Positions 42,071 to 50,827 of a DNA stretch of 64,000 nt are shown here, in pieces; the stretch's first letter is position 1, and every line of letters starts with the position of its first letter. The notes under the pieces are model-generated. The model did no database searches. It was not told the origin of the DNA and worked only from the letters and a program-made list of their open reading frames with translations. The stretch comes from Lachnospiraceae bacterium. GTDB lineage: Bacteria > Bacillota > Clostridia > Lachnospirales > Lachnospiraceae. Made by a program: the position numbers and the translations under genes. The stretch covers positions 14,370 to 78,369 of the forward strand of contig JAPJQL010000012.1 in assembly GCA_030825115.1 (NCBI GenBank), given 5' to 3'.

Positions 42071-43803
42071 TGAATCATCAGGCCAGATGGATGTTGCAGA
42101 CAAAACGCGCCGATTTTGCGGCGTTGGCGGAGCGGTTTCACATCAGCCCCGTCACAGCCCGGATCATCCGAAACCGGGATGTGACGGATGAGGATGAGAT
42201 TGAGCGCTATCTGCACGGGGCAGTCCGGGACTTGTACAGTCCTCACCTTATGAAAGACATGGACCGGGCTGTCTCGCTGCTGAAGGAAAAGATAGAAGGC
42301 CGCAAAAAGATCCGCATCGTCGGGGATTACGATATTGACGGTGTCTGCTCTACATATTTGCTTTATCAGGGGATAAAACGCTGCGGCGGAGCAGTGGATT
42401 ATCAGATACCGGAACGGATTCGGGATGGATATGGGATCAATGAGACGATCATCAGCAGAGCGGCCGAGGACGGAATCGATACGATCGTGACATGTGACAA
42501 CGGCATTTCGGCTGCGGAGCAGATCCGTCTGGCGAAGGATCTGGGGATGACGGTCATTGTCACCGACCACCATGAGGTGCCGGTCCGGGATGTGGAAGGC
42601 TCGTCGGAACAGGCAGAATGCCTGCCTCCGGCAGATGCGGTCATCAATCCCAAGCAGAAGGGATGCTCGTATCCGTTTGACGGTATCTGCGGAGGTGTGG
42701 TCGCATATAAGCTGGTACAGGCGCTGTATGAAGCTTTTGGGATTCCGGCCGGAGAGTGGGAAGAAATGCTGGAATTTGCGGCGATCGCCACCGTCGGAGA
42801 TGTGATGAAGCTGAAGGATGAAAACAGGATCATCGTCAGATGGGGGCTGGAGCAGATGCACAGGACGCGTAGCGTCGGGCTCAGGAAGCTGGTGGAGGCA
42901 TGTGGATTGGACATCCATGCCTTGAGTGCGTACCATATCGGTTTTGTGATTGGACCGTGCCTGAATGCCAGCGGGCGGCTTCAGACGGCGAAACTGGCGC
43001 TGGAACTTTTGCTGTGCCGGGATGAGGCGCAGGCGGAGGAGATGGCAGTTCAGCTCAAGCTCCTGAATGAGGAGCGCAAGGAACTGACGAAAGACGGCGT
43101 AGAGCAGGCGCTGGCGCTGGTGGAAGAGCGCTATGCCGGAGACGATGTGCTGGTCATATACCTGCCGGACTGCCACGAGTCCCTGGCGGGCATCATAGCG
43201 GGGCGGATCCGGGAGACCTGGCACAAGCCGTCGTTTGTCCTGACCAAAGGGGAGGACTGTGTCAAAGGTTCGGGGCGTTCCATCGAAGCGTATCACATGT
43301 ACGAGGCTCTCTGCGGGGTTCAGGATCTGCTTTTGAAATTTGGCGGGCATCCGATGGCGGCGGGATTTTCGCTGAAAGAAGAGCATGTGGAGGAGTTCCG
43401 CAGACGGCTGAATGAACAGGCCTGTTTAAAGCCGGAGGATTTTATCCCACAGATCTGGATCGACGTCGCCATGCCCCTGGAGTATATCTCGGAGGGGCTG
43501 GTGGAAGAGCTGAAGCTCCTGGAGCCGTATGGGCAGGGTAATGAAAAGCCACAGTTTGCCCAGAAGAACTTAAATATCCGCAGCGCGCGGGTGCTGGGGA
43601 AGAACCGGAATGCGGTAAAGCTGTCTCTGGTGACAGAGCAGGGAATGCCGATGGACGGGATGCTGTTTACGGAGGGAGACCGTTTTATGGAGGAGAAGGG
43701 GACGCGCAGGGGGATTGATGTCGTCTACTATCCTGATGTAAATGAGTACAACGGGAACAGGTCCCTGCAGATTGTGATAAAAGATTACAAGCTGCATGAA
43801 TAG
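42067..43803 (+). CDS. recJ: Single-stranded-DNA-specific exonuclease RecJ
   Basis: 5'-3' exonuclease acting on single-stranded DNA in recombination and mismatch repair. The 578 residues contain the DHH-family motifs: DYDIDG, CDNGIS, TDHHEVP (the DHH motif), and the DHHA1 domain GSGRSIEAY with GGHPMAAGF towards the C-terminus. The length is typical for clostridial RecJ. The ATG overlaps the stop of the HAMP gene by 4 bases, the ATG next to it being an alternative. An Gfo/Idh/MocA gene follows after 31 bases. Confidence 0.93.
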   Translation: MMNHQARWMLQTKRADFAALAERFHISPVTARIIRNRDVTDEDEIERYLHGAVRDLYSPHLMKDMDRAVSLLKEKIEGRKKIRIVGDYDIDGVCSTYLLYQGIKRCGGAVDYQIPERIRDGYGINETIISRAAEDGIDTIVTCDNGISAAEQIRLAKDLGMTVIVTDHHEVPVRDVEGSSEQAECLPPADAVINPKQKGCSYPFDGICGGVVAYKLVQALYEAFGIPAGEWEEMLEFAAIATVGDVMKLKDENRIIVRWGLEQMHRTRSVGLRKLVEACGLDIHALSAYHIGFVIGPCLNASGRLQTAKLALELLLCRDEAQAEEMAVQLKLLNEERKELTKDGVEQALALVEERYAGDDVLVIYLPDCHESLAGIIAGRIRETWHKPSFVLTKGEDCVKGSGRSIEAYHMYEALCGVQDLLLKFGGHPMAAGFSLKEEHVEEFRRRLNEQACLKPEDFIPQIWIDVAMPLEYISEGLVEELKLLEPYGQGNEKPQFAQKNLNIRSARVLGKNRNAVKLSLVTEQGMPMDGMLFTEGDRFMEEKGTRRGIDVVYYPDVNEYNGNRSLQIVIKDYKLHE

Positions 43804-43834
43804 AAAAAATTAAGAAAAACGAGGTGGAGCAATC

Positions 43835-45025
43835 ATGGATTTGGAACGGACAGGTAAGGATATCCGCACCGTAGTCATTGGGTTCGGAGGAATGGGAAGC
43901 AAGTATGTGGAGATTCTGGCAAAAGGGCAGATCCAGGGAATGTCCCTGCAGGGCGTGTGCTGCCGGAACGCTGCAGGGCAGCAGAAACTTAAGGAGCAGT
44001 ATCCGCAGGCGGTCATCTATCAGAATGTGGAGGACACCTTTGCCCATGCCGAGGATTTTGATGCAGTTGTGATCGTGACGCCTCATGACACCCATGTGGA
44101 GATCGGGACGAAGGCATTTGCCCACGGAAAACATGTGATCTGCGATAAACCGGCCGGCGTGAGCACCCGGGAAGTACGGGAGTTTCTTGCGGCTAAGCGG
44201 AAAGATACGGCATTTGCAATGATGTTCAATACCAGGACGACGCCGGCTTTCCAGAAGGCAAAAGAGATCCTGGATCAGGGTGGGCTTGGAAAGGTCACCC
44301 GTGCCATCTGGACCTGCAATACATGGTTTCGCAGCAGCTGCTACCACCAGAGCGCGCCGTGGCGCAGCTCCTGGAGCGGGGAGCGGGGCGGTCTGCTGAT
44401 CAACCAGTGCCAGCATTTTCTGGATATATGGCAGTGGCTTCTCGGAATGCCGGATGCGGTGGACGCTTCCATCGACTTTGGAAAGTACAATAACTTTGCC
44501 GTAGATGACAGCGTAGACCTTCGTTTCTTCTATAATAATGAAAACGGGGAGAACGGGATGGGGCAGACACGCAGATTCCCGGGACTGAGGGGCAGCTTCT
44601 TATCAGCCAGCGGGGAGCATCCGGGCGTCAACCGTCTCGAAATATGGGGAACCGGTGGACGGCTTACCGTAGAAGGTGGAAAAACCCTGACTCTTGACCG
44701 CAACGATGTGGATATCCGGGATTTTTGCAGGGACAATGAAGAAATCTATGCCGTGCCGCCTCATCATCTGGAGCAGATCGAGGTGGGAACAGAGGAACAG
44801 CCTTATGTGGTCATGTTCCAGAATTTCAGCGACCATATCCATAAAGGAACACCCCTTCTTGCGCCGGGGGAGGAAGGGCTTAACAGCATGATGCTGGCAA
44901 ATGCGTCCTACTTATCTGCATGGCAGCATCGTCTTTTAGAACTTCCGATCGACGACGGGCTTTACGAGGTGATGCTGGAACAGCGGATCAGCGGGGAAGA
45001 GAGATTGGCAGACCGGATGAGATAA
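43835..45025 (+). CDS. Gfo/Idh/MocA family oxidoreductase
   Basis: A 396-residue NAD(P)-dependent dehydrogenase. The Rossmann motif is VIGFGGMGSKYVEIL, followed by VTPHDTHVEIG and the family's DKPAGV with the Lys of the EKP-type motif. The C-terminal half is the GFO_IDH_MocA domain. Members act on sugars, inositol and amino sugars; no neighbour tells the substrate. GAGGTGGAG precedes the ATG. Possibly cotranscribed with recJ; a strong promoter for glyA follows. Confidence 0.88.
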   Translation: MDLERTGKDIRTVVIGFGGMGSKYVEILAKGQIQGMSLQGVCCRNAAGQQKLKEQYPQAVIYQNVEDTFAHAEDFDAVVIVTPHDTHVEIGTKAFAHGKHVICDKPAGVSTREVREFLAAKRKDTAFAMMFNTRTTPAFQKAKEILDQGGLGKVTRAIWTCNTWFRSSCYHQSAPWRSSWSGERGGLLINQCQHFLDIWQWLLGMPDAVDASIDFGKYNNFAVDDSVDLRFFYNNENGENGMGQTRRFPGLRGSFLSASGEHPGVNRLEIWGTGGRLTVEGGKTLTLDRNDVDIRDFCRDNEEIYAVPPHHLEQIEVGTEEQPYVVMFQNFSDHIHKGTPLLAPGEEGLNSMMLANASYLSAWQHRLLELPIDDGLYEVMLEQRISGEERLADRMR

Positions 45026-45033
45026 TGGGCGGC

Positions 45034-45063
45034 TTGACAGTAAACTTGCGATTGTACTATAAT
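45034..45063 (+). promoter_or_regulatory. Promoter of glyA
   Basis: TTGACA at 45034-45039 and TATAAT at 45058-45063 are both full consensus, spacer 18 bp. The leader to the ATG is only about 45 bases, too short for a riboswitch. Confidence 0.9.
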
Positions 45064-45114
45064 CAATTTCATCAACTCTGTGCCAAAGAATAGAGAGAAA
45101 AGAGGAGAAAAGTC

Positions 45115-46362
45115 ATGGTAAATGAAGTTATGAAACTCATTGCGGAGTATGACCCGGAAGTGGGCAAAGCCATTGAAGCAGAGGCAGCACGCCAGAGAAG
45201 GAATCTGGAGCTGATCGCATCTGAGAATATCGTATCTGAGCCGGTGATGATGACGATGGCAACCGTGCTGACCAACAAGTACGCAGAAGGTTATTCGGGA
45301 AAGCGTTATTATGGCGGCTGTGAATGTGTAGATGTGGTGGAGACGATCGCCATCGAGCGCGCAAAAGAACTGTTTGGATGCGATTATGCGAACGTACAGC
45401 CTCATTCGGGCGCCCAGGCCAATATGGCAGTGTTTGTGGCAATGCTTAAGCCGGGGGACACCGTGATGGGGATGAACCTGGACCATGGCGGCCATCTGAC
45501 CCACGGAAGCCCTGTGAACTTTTCCGGCCTTTACTTCAATATCGTGCCTTATGGCGTGAACGACGAAGGATTGATTGACTATGATGAGCTGGAGCGCATC
45601 GCTGTCGAGAGCAAGCCGAAGCTGATCGTGGCAGGGGCGAGCGCCTATGCAAGGGAGATTGATTTCAAGCGGTTCCGCGAAGTGGCGGATAAGGTTGGCG
45701 CATACCTGATGGTGGATATGGCCCACATCGCCGGTCTGGTTGCGGCAGGACTGCATCCAAGCCCGGTTCCCTATGCGGATGTAGTGACTACGACTACCCA
45801 CAAGACCCTGCGGGGACCAAGAGGTGGTATGATCCTTGCCAACAAGGAAGCGGCCGAGAAGTTCAATTTCAACAAGGCGATCTTCCCGGGAACTCAGGGC
45901 GGTCCGCTGGAGCATGTGATCGCGGCAAAGGCTGTGTGCTTCGGCGAGGCGCTGAAACCGGAATTTAAAGAATATCAGGCGCAGGTGAAGAAAAATGCGG
46001 CTGCGCTTGCAGATGCATTGATGAAGCAGGGCTTTAAGCTGCTGACCGGCGGTACGGACAATCATCTGATGCTTGTAGATCTGAGGGGCATGGAAGTATC
46101 CGGCAAGGAACTTCAGAACCGTTGTGATGAGGTATATCTGACCCTGAATAAGAACACAGTTCCGAATGATCCGAGAAGCCCGTTTGTGACCTCCGGCGTC
46201 AGGATCGGCACCCCGGCTATCACTTCCCGCGGTCTGAAAGAGGAAGATATGCCAAAGATTGCTGAACTTGTATGGCTTGCTGCGACAGAGTTTGAGGATA
46301 AAGCCGATTACATCCGCAGCGAAGTGACAAAACTTTGTGAAAAGTACCCAATTTATGAATAA
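45115..46362 (+). CDS. glyA: Serine hydroxymethyltransferase
   Basis: PLP enzyme that turns serine and tetrahydrofolate into glycine and methylene-tetrahydrofolate. The 415 residues show normal SHMT features: LIASENIVS near the N-terminus, YPSKRYYGG-like region as YSGKRYYGG, VDMAHIAGLVA, and TTTTHKTLRGPRGG with the PLP Lys. GAGGAG lies before the ATG. It has its own strong promoter and no obvious operon partner. No defect is visible. Confidence 0.97.
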   Translation: MVNEVMKLIAEYDPEVGKAIEAEAARQRRNLELIASENIVSEPVMMTMATVLTNKYAEGYSGKRYYGGCECVDVVETIAIERAKELFGCDYANVQPHSGAQANMAVFVAMLKPGDTVMGMNLDHGGHLTHGSPVNFSGLYFNIVPYGVNDEGLIDYDELERIAVESKPKLIVAGASAYAREIDFKRFREVADKVGAYLMVDMAHIAGLVAAGLHPSPVPYADVVTTTTHKTLRGPRGGMILANKEAAEKFNFNKAIFPGTQGGPLEHVIAAKAVCFGEALKPEFKEYQAQVKKNAAALADALMKQGFKLLTGGTDNHLMLVDLRGMEVSGKELQNRCDEVYLTLNKNTVPNDPRSPFVTSGVRIGTPAITSRGLKEEDMPKIAELVWLAATEFEDKADYIRSEVTKLCEKYPIYE

Positions 46363-46414
46363 TTGGCAAAAAAGTAAGAATATTTAAGTGTTTATTAATG
46401 TTTGTCGGAAAGCA

Positions 46415-46443
46415 TAGACAGGTTATCATTTCAAGATTATAAT
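46415..46443 (+). promoter_or_regulatory. Promoter of the acidic lipoprotein gene
   Basis: TAGACA at 46415-46420 and TATAAT at 46438-46443 with a 17-bp spacer. Confidence 0.7.
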
Positions 46444-46495
46444 GATTCCCGTCCCCGGACAGAGGGGGCAAATAACGATTCTTGGAGGAATTATT

Positions 46496-47023
46496 ATGAA
46501 AAAGAGATTTTTAGTTGCAATGATGAGCTGTATGCTGGCGGCAGGCGCAGTGACCGGTTGTGGAAGCAAGGCGGCAGATGCAGTGACTACGGCAGCAGCC
46601 GAGGTTACAGTCGAGGATACAACGGAGAGCGCAGCCGAGGACGCAACGGAAGCAGATGTCGAGGAGACTGCGGCTGAGGAGACTTTGGAGGCGGCAGAGG
46701 GCGCGTACCTTTCCTGGAGTGCAAAGGAGTGGAACGAGGCAGATGATGCAGAGAAGACTGCAGCGGCAAGAGAGTACCTGATCGAGTCCACGAAAGCAGC
46801 GGCAGAGGCAGCTGGCGAGGAGTTCACCGGTGAGATGGAGGCTGCAATCACAGAAGAGCAGGTTGCAGAGGCAGAGGCGTCTTTAGAGACTGCATTTGCA
46901 GAAGATGAGACCATCACCATCCAGGAGATGCTGAACGCGGCAGCGGACGCCGAGGACGTTGAGACGGAAGCGGAAGAGGATGCAGAGACGGCAGAGACAG
47001 CGGAGACAGAAGCAGCGGAGTAA
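46496..47023 (+). CDS. Small acidic Ala/Glu-rich lipoprotein
   Basis: A 175-residue exported protein. The signal peptide ends AVTGC, giving a lipid-anchored Cys near position 20. The rest is dominated by Ala, Glu, Asp and Thr with only a short middle part of varied composition (EGAYLSWSAKEWNEADDAEK). It is very acidic, probably extended or helical on the outer surface. The composition is unlike that of its neighbours. I do not recognise a family. GGAGG lies 7 bases before the ATG at 46496. It has its own promoter, followed by a terminator, and lies upstream of the pst operon. Confidence 0.75.
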   Translation: MKKRFLVAMMSCMLAAGAVTGCGSKAADAVTTAAAEVTVEDTTESAAEDATEADVEETAAEETLEAAEGAYLSWSAKEWNEADDAEKTAAAREYLIESTKAAAEAAGEEFTGEMEAAITEEQVAEAEASLETAFAEDETITIQEMLNAAADAEDVETEAEEDAETAETAETEAAE

Positions 47024-47058
47024 TTGCCCGGTCTGTTAGAAAATTGCAATAAAAGAAA

Positions 47059-47094
47059 GCGGAAACATGGAGATTTTTTCCTGTTTCCGTTTTT
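47059..47094 (+). terminator. Terminator before the pst operon
   Basis: CGGAAACA pairs with TGTTTCCG around a loop rich in T, followed by eight T residues. Confidence 0.75.
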
Positions 47095-47131
47095 TTTACA
47101 TTTCAAGACCAGAAAGCCTGAAACTTTACGT

Positions 47132-47167
47132 GGATTTAACATAACCATCCTTTCGGATTTAACATAA
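47132..47167 (+). promoter_or_regulatory. Probable Pho box upstream of pstS
   Basis: GGATTTAACATAA occurs twice without change (47132-47144 and 47155-47167), 23 bp apart, about two helical turns. The core TTAACA is the half site of PhoP/PhoB-type boxes. Similar TTTAC elements lie on either side (47124 and 47171). It is a probable binding site for the PhoP-type regulator encoded at 51488. Confidence 0.7.
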
Positions 47168-47259
47168 AGATTTTACAATCCGTATTGTAAGTTGAGAAAA
47201 TGACAGGCGACGGCGCACTGGCCGGAGCGGAATCTGAAGATCAGAGAGAGGAATGGATT

Positions 47260-48216
47260 ATGAAAAAGACATTGGCATTTGTAATGGCGCTTGGATTGGC
47301 AGCAGCAAGTTTGACGGCATGTGGAGGCGGGAAGGCTGAGACGGCTACAGTGGCAGACACCACGACAGAGGCAGCCAAAGGGGTGACTTCTGCAGCGGCG
47401 CAGGAGGCAGAAACAAAGGCGCAGGCAGCCACGGCGGAAGGTCCGATCACCGTAGTATCCCGTGAGGACGGTTCCGGCACCCGCGGCGCGTTCATCGAGC
47501 TGTTTGGCATTGAAGAGAAAAATGAAGCAGGCGAGAAAGTGGATATGACGACTGAGGATGCAGAGATCACCAACAGCACTTCTGTCATGATGACGACGAT
47601 CGCCGGCAATAAAGAGGCGATCGGTTATATCTCCTTAGGTTCCCTGAACGATACCGTAAAGGCGGCAAAGATCGACGGGGCGGAGGCGACCGTGGAGAAC
47701 ATCAAATCCGGCGCATACAAGATTGCGCGTCCGTTCAATATTGCGACCGGCGAGAACGTAAGCGAGGCGGCAGCCGATTTCATCAAATACATCATGAGTG
47801 AAGAAGGCCAGAAGGTAGTCGAGGACAACGGTTATATCAGTCAGGGCAACGAAGGCGCTTACAGTGCCGCAGGCGTATCCGGCAAGGTCATCATTGCAGG
47901 TTCTTCTTCCGTAACCCCGGTTATGGAGAAGCTGAAAGAGGCATATACGGTGTTGAATCCGGATGTGACCATCGAGGTACAGCAGAGTGACTCCACAACG
48001 GGTATGACCTCCGCCATCGAAGGCGTATGTGACATTGGCATGGCATCCAGAGAGTTAAAGGACAGCGAGCTTGAGGCTGGTCTGACTCCGATCGTGATCG
48101 CTATGGATGGGATTGCGGTAATCGTAAATAATGACAGCCCGGTATCAGAGCTGAGCAGTGGTCATGTAAAGGCTATCTTTACCGGTGAGGCAACTGACTG
48201 GGCGGATATTCAGTAA
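47260..48216 (+). CDS. pstS: Phosphate ABC transporter substrate-binding lipoprotein, circularly permuted PstS
   Basis: A 318-residue phosphate receptor. The signal ends SLTAC (Cys 21), followed by an Ala/Thr linker. The mature part is built from PstS modules in an unusual order. Residues 60-200 correspond to the normal C-terminal half: ITVVSREDGSGTRGAF (62-78), YISLGSL, and FIKYIMSEEGQKVVEDNGYI. Residues 208-318 correspond to the normal N-terminal half: GKVIIAGSSSVTPVMEKL, DIGMASRELK, and finally IFTGEATDW. In ordinary PstS the last of these is followed directly by the first. So it is a circular permutant, with phosphate-binding loops kept. Start at ATG 47260 with AGAGAGG upstream. Confidence 0.88.
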   Translation: MKKTLAFVMALGLAAASLTACGGGKAETATVADTTTEAAKGVTSAAAQEAETKAQAATAEGPITVVSREDGSGTRGAFIELFGIEEKNEAGEKVDMTTEDAEITNSTSVMMTTIAGNKEAIGYISLGSLNDTVKAAKIDGAEATVENIKSGAYKIARPFNIATGENVSEAAADFIKYIMSEEGQKVVEDNGYISQGNEGAYSAAGVSGKVIIAGSSSVTPVMEKLKEAYTVLNPDVTIEVQQSDSTTGMTSAIEGVCDIGMASRELKDSELEAGLTPIVIAMDGIAVIVNNDSPVSELSSGHVKAIFTGEATDWADIQ

Positions 48217-48227
48217 TCAGGACTGGT

Positions 48228-48263
48228 AACTGCCATGCATGGATAACGTGTATGGCAGTTTTT
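48228..48263 (+). terminator. Hairpin between pstS and pstC
   Basis: AACTGCCATGCA pairs with TGTATGGCAGTT (12 bp with one G-T pair), followed by TTT. Placed inside the operon, it probably lets most transcripts end after pstS. Confidence 0.8.
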
Positions 48264-48306
48264 CTGTAAAAGTATAAAAGCACGTAAGACGTAAAAGGAG
48301 CCTTAT

Positions 48307-49158
48307 ATGAAGAATTTTAGGGAAAAAGGGATGCAAATGGTTTTCTTGATTTCGGCATGCGCATCTATCCTGTCGGTGGCGATCATCTGCCTCTTCCTGT
48401 TTGCCAATGGCGTGCCGGCGATCGGGGAGATCGGTCCGCTCAAGTTTCTGCTTGGAGAGCGGTGGAAGCCGGGCAATGACATCTATGGAATCCTGCCGAT
48501 GATTCTGGGAAGTATCTATGTAACGGCAGGGGCGATCGTGGTGGGGGTTCCCATCGGAATCCTGACAGCGGTCTATCTGTCACGTTTTTGTCCGAGAAGT
48601 TTATACCGGCTCATAAAACCGGCGATCGATCTGCTGGCGGGAATCCCGTCTGTCGTATACGGCTTCTTTGGCATGGTGGTCATCGTACCGGTGATGGCAG
48701 CGCTTTTTGGCGGCAGTGGAAAGAGCATGGCCACCGCTTCTGTTTTACTTGGAATCATGATCTTGCCGACGATCATCGGCGTATCGGAATCAGCGATCAA
48801 TGCAGTGCCTTCCAGTTACTATGAGGGGGCTCTGGCGCTGGGGGCGAGCCATGAGCGGAGCGTATTCTTTGCCACGCTTCCGGCGGCGAAGTCCGGTATC
48901 CTGGCAGGCGTTGTCCTTGGGATTGGCCGCGCGATCGGCGAGACCATGGCAGTCATCATGGTGGCAGGAAACCAGGCGCGTATGCCCAAGGGGCTGTTTG
49001 CGGGAGTACGTACCATGACGGCAAATATCGTACTGGAGATGGGATATGCGACCGACCTGCACAGAGAGGCGCTGATTGCGACGGCGGTGGTCCTCTTCGT
49101 ATTTATCCTGATCATCAACCTGTCGTTTTCAGTTTTGAGCAGAAAGGCGGACGTATAG
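48307..49158 (+). CDS. pstC: Phosphate ABC transporter permease PstC
   Basis: A 283-residue inner-membrane permease, six helices. The sequence includes GIPSVVYGFFGM and, near the C-terminus, the ATPase-contacting loop EGALALGASHERSVFFATLP. AAAAGGAG precedes the ATG. With PstA it forms the channel of the Pst phosphate importer. It ends one base before pstA. Confidence 0.95.
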   Translation: MKNFREKGMQMVFLISACASILSVAIICLFLFANGVPAIGEIGPLKFLLGERWKPGNDIYGILPMILGSIYVTAGAIVVGVPIGILTAVYLSRFCPRSLYRLIKPAIDLLAGIPSVVYGFFGMVVIVPVMAALFGGSGKSMATASVLLGIMILPTIIGVSESAINAVPSSYYEGALALGASHERSVFFATLPAAKSGILAGVVLGIGRAIGETMAVIMVAGNQARMPKGLFAGVRTMTANIVLEMGYATDLHREALIATAVVLFVFILIINLSFSVLSRKADV

Positions 49159-49159
49159 C

Positions 49160-50044
49160 ATGGAAGACGGAAAAAATATAAAGGCGATCAATTGCCAGAC
49201 CTTTGCCCAGAAGATGAAGGGCTACCGCAGAAGTCCGCTGTCTTTTCTGCTTCTTTTGCTGGTGACGGTTTCGGCGGCGATCACCGTGCTGACGTTGCTG
49301 TTTTTGATCGCTTACATTCTGGTAAAAGGGGTTCCCTATCTTAAGCCCGGTCTTTTTGCCTGGGAATATAACACCGAGAACGTATCTCTGATGCCGGCTC
49401 TGATCAACACGATACTTATGACCTTTCTTTCCCTGCTGATCGCAGGGCCGTTAGGGATTTTTGCGGCAATCTATCTGGTGGAATATGCAAAACGCGGCAA
49501 CAAGCTGGTTGCGGTGATCCGGGTGACGGCGGAGACCTTGTCCGGCATTCCGTCCATTGTCTACGGCCTGTTTGGATTTTTGCTGTTCACGGTCACGTTT
49601 GGATGGTCCTATACCATCATCGGCGGCGCTCTGACCCTTGCGATCATGATACTGCCCCTGATCATGAGGACGACGGAGGAGGCGCTTAAGTCGGTGCCGG
49701 ATTCTTACCGGGAAGGAAGTTTTGGCCTGGGGGCAGGACGGCTGCGGACCGTATTTACGATCGTGCTCCCGTCGGCGGTACCTGGAATCCTGGCGGGCAT
49801 TATCCTGGCAATCGGGCGTATCGTAGGGGAGACGGCGGCTCTGATCTACACCGCAGGAACGGTGGCAGGCATCCCGTCCAATCTGTTTGGTTCGGGCCGT
49901 ACTCTGGCAGTTCATATGTACGTGCTGACCAACGAAGGCTTATATACCAACCAGTCATACGCTACCGCGGTGGTGCTGCTGGCAATCGTCATCTGTATCA
50001 ACGCGTTGTCCGGGGTGATCGCCAAAAAAGTGGCAAGGGCATAA
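49160..50044 (+). CDS. pstA: Phosphate ABC transporter permease PstA
   Basis: A 294-residue partner of PstC. GIPSIVYGLFGFLLF resembles the corresponding PstC segment, and the EAA loop reads EGSFGLGAGRLRTVFTIVLP. Basic N-terminal region of about 30 residues, then six helices. The start follows the pstC stop by one base. The pstB gene follows after 32 bases. Confidence 0.95.
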   Translation: MEDGKNIKAINCQTFAQKMKGYRRSPLSFLLLLLVTVSAAITVLTLLFLIAYILVKGVPYLKPGLFAWEYNTENVSLMPALINTILMTFLSLLIAGPLGIFAAIYLVEYAKRGNKLVAVIRVTAETLSGIPSIVYGLFGFLLFTVTFGWSYTIIGGALTLAIMILPLIMRTTEEALKSVPDSYREGSFGLGAGRLRTVFTIVLPSAVPGILAGIILAIGRIVGETAALIYTAGTVAGIPSNLFGSGRTLAVHMYVLTNEGLYTNQSYATAVVLLAIVICINALSGVIAKKVARA

Positions 50045-50076
50045 CGGCGGAAGTTTGATAAAAGGAAAGGAACGTC

Positions 50077-50826
50077 ATGGATAAGTTCACAATTGAAAAC
50101 ATGGAATTATATTACGGGGATTTTAAGGCGCTGAAAGGCATCAACTTAACGATTCAGGCAAATGAGATCACCGCATTTATCGGACCGTCCGGCTGCGGAA
50201 AGTCCACGCTTTTAAAATCCCTGAACCGGATGAATGATCTGGTGGAGGGGTGTAAGATCACAGGAAATGTGCTGCTGGACGGGGAGGATATCTACGGGGA
50301 TATGGACATCAACCTGCTGCGGAAACGGGTCGGCATGGTATTCCAGAAGCCGAATCCGTTTCCCATGAGCGTATATGACAATATCGCGTTCGGACCACGC
50401 ACACATGGAATCCGTTCGAAGGTACAGCTTGACGATATCGTGGAGAAGTCTTTGCGGGATGCGGCAATCTGGGAGGAACTGAAGGACCGGTTAAAGAAAA
50501 GCGCTCTTGGGTTGTCCGGCGGGCAGCAGCAGAGGCTCTGCATTGCCCGGGCCCTGGCAGTACAGCCGGAGGTCCTCCTCATGGATGAGCCGACCTCGGC
50601 ACTGGACCCGATCTCCACGTCAAAGATAGAAGACCTTGCCGTGGAACTGAAAAAAGACTATACTATTGTCATGGTAACGCACAATATGCAGCAGGCGGCG
50701 CGGATCTCGGATAAGACAGCATTCTTCCTGTTGGGGGATGTCATCGAGTTTGGAGAGACAGAATCGTTATTTTCAATGCCGAAGAACAAGAAGACAGAAG
50801 ACTATATTACGGGGAGGTTTGGCTGA
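50077..50826 (+). CDS. pstB: Phosphate ABC transporter ATP-binding protein
   Basis: A 249-residue ATPase of the Pst importer. Walker A GPSGCGKST at 36-44, the Q-loop in VFQKPNPFPMSVYDNI (typical of PstB), the signature LSGGQQQRLCIARAL, Walker B VLLMDEPTSALDPIST. AAGGAAAGG lies before the ATG. It ends one base before phoU. Confidence 0.97.
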   Translation: MDKFTIENMELYYGDFKALKGINLTIQANEITAFIGPSGCGKSTLLKSLNRMNDLVEGCKITGNVLLDGEDIYGDMDINLLRKRVGMVFQKPNPFPMSVYDNIAFGPRTHGIRSKVQLDDIVEKSLRDAAIWEELKDRLKKSALGLSGGQQQRLCIARALAVQPEVLLMDEPTSALDPISTSKIEDLAVELKKDYTIVMVTHNMQQAARISDKTAFFLLGDVIEFGETESLFSMPKNKKTEDYITGRFG

Positions 50827-50827
50827 T

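Noticed and set aside
41875..43386. Minus-strand open frame of about 500 codons opposite recJ
   Set aside because: RecJ is beyond doubt on the plus strand; the antisense product is Arg/His/Gln-rich with no recognisable domain.
45064..45114. Riboswitch before glyA
   Set aside because: Only about 50 transcribed bases precede the ATG, and no conserved aptamer or terminator can be seen.
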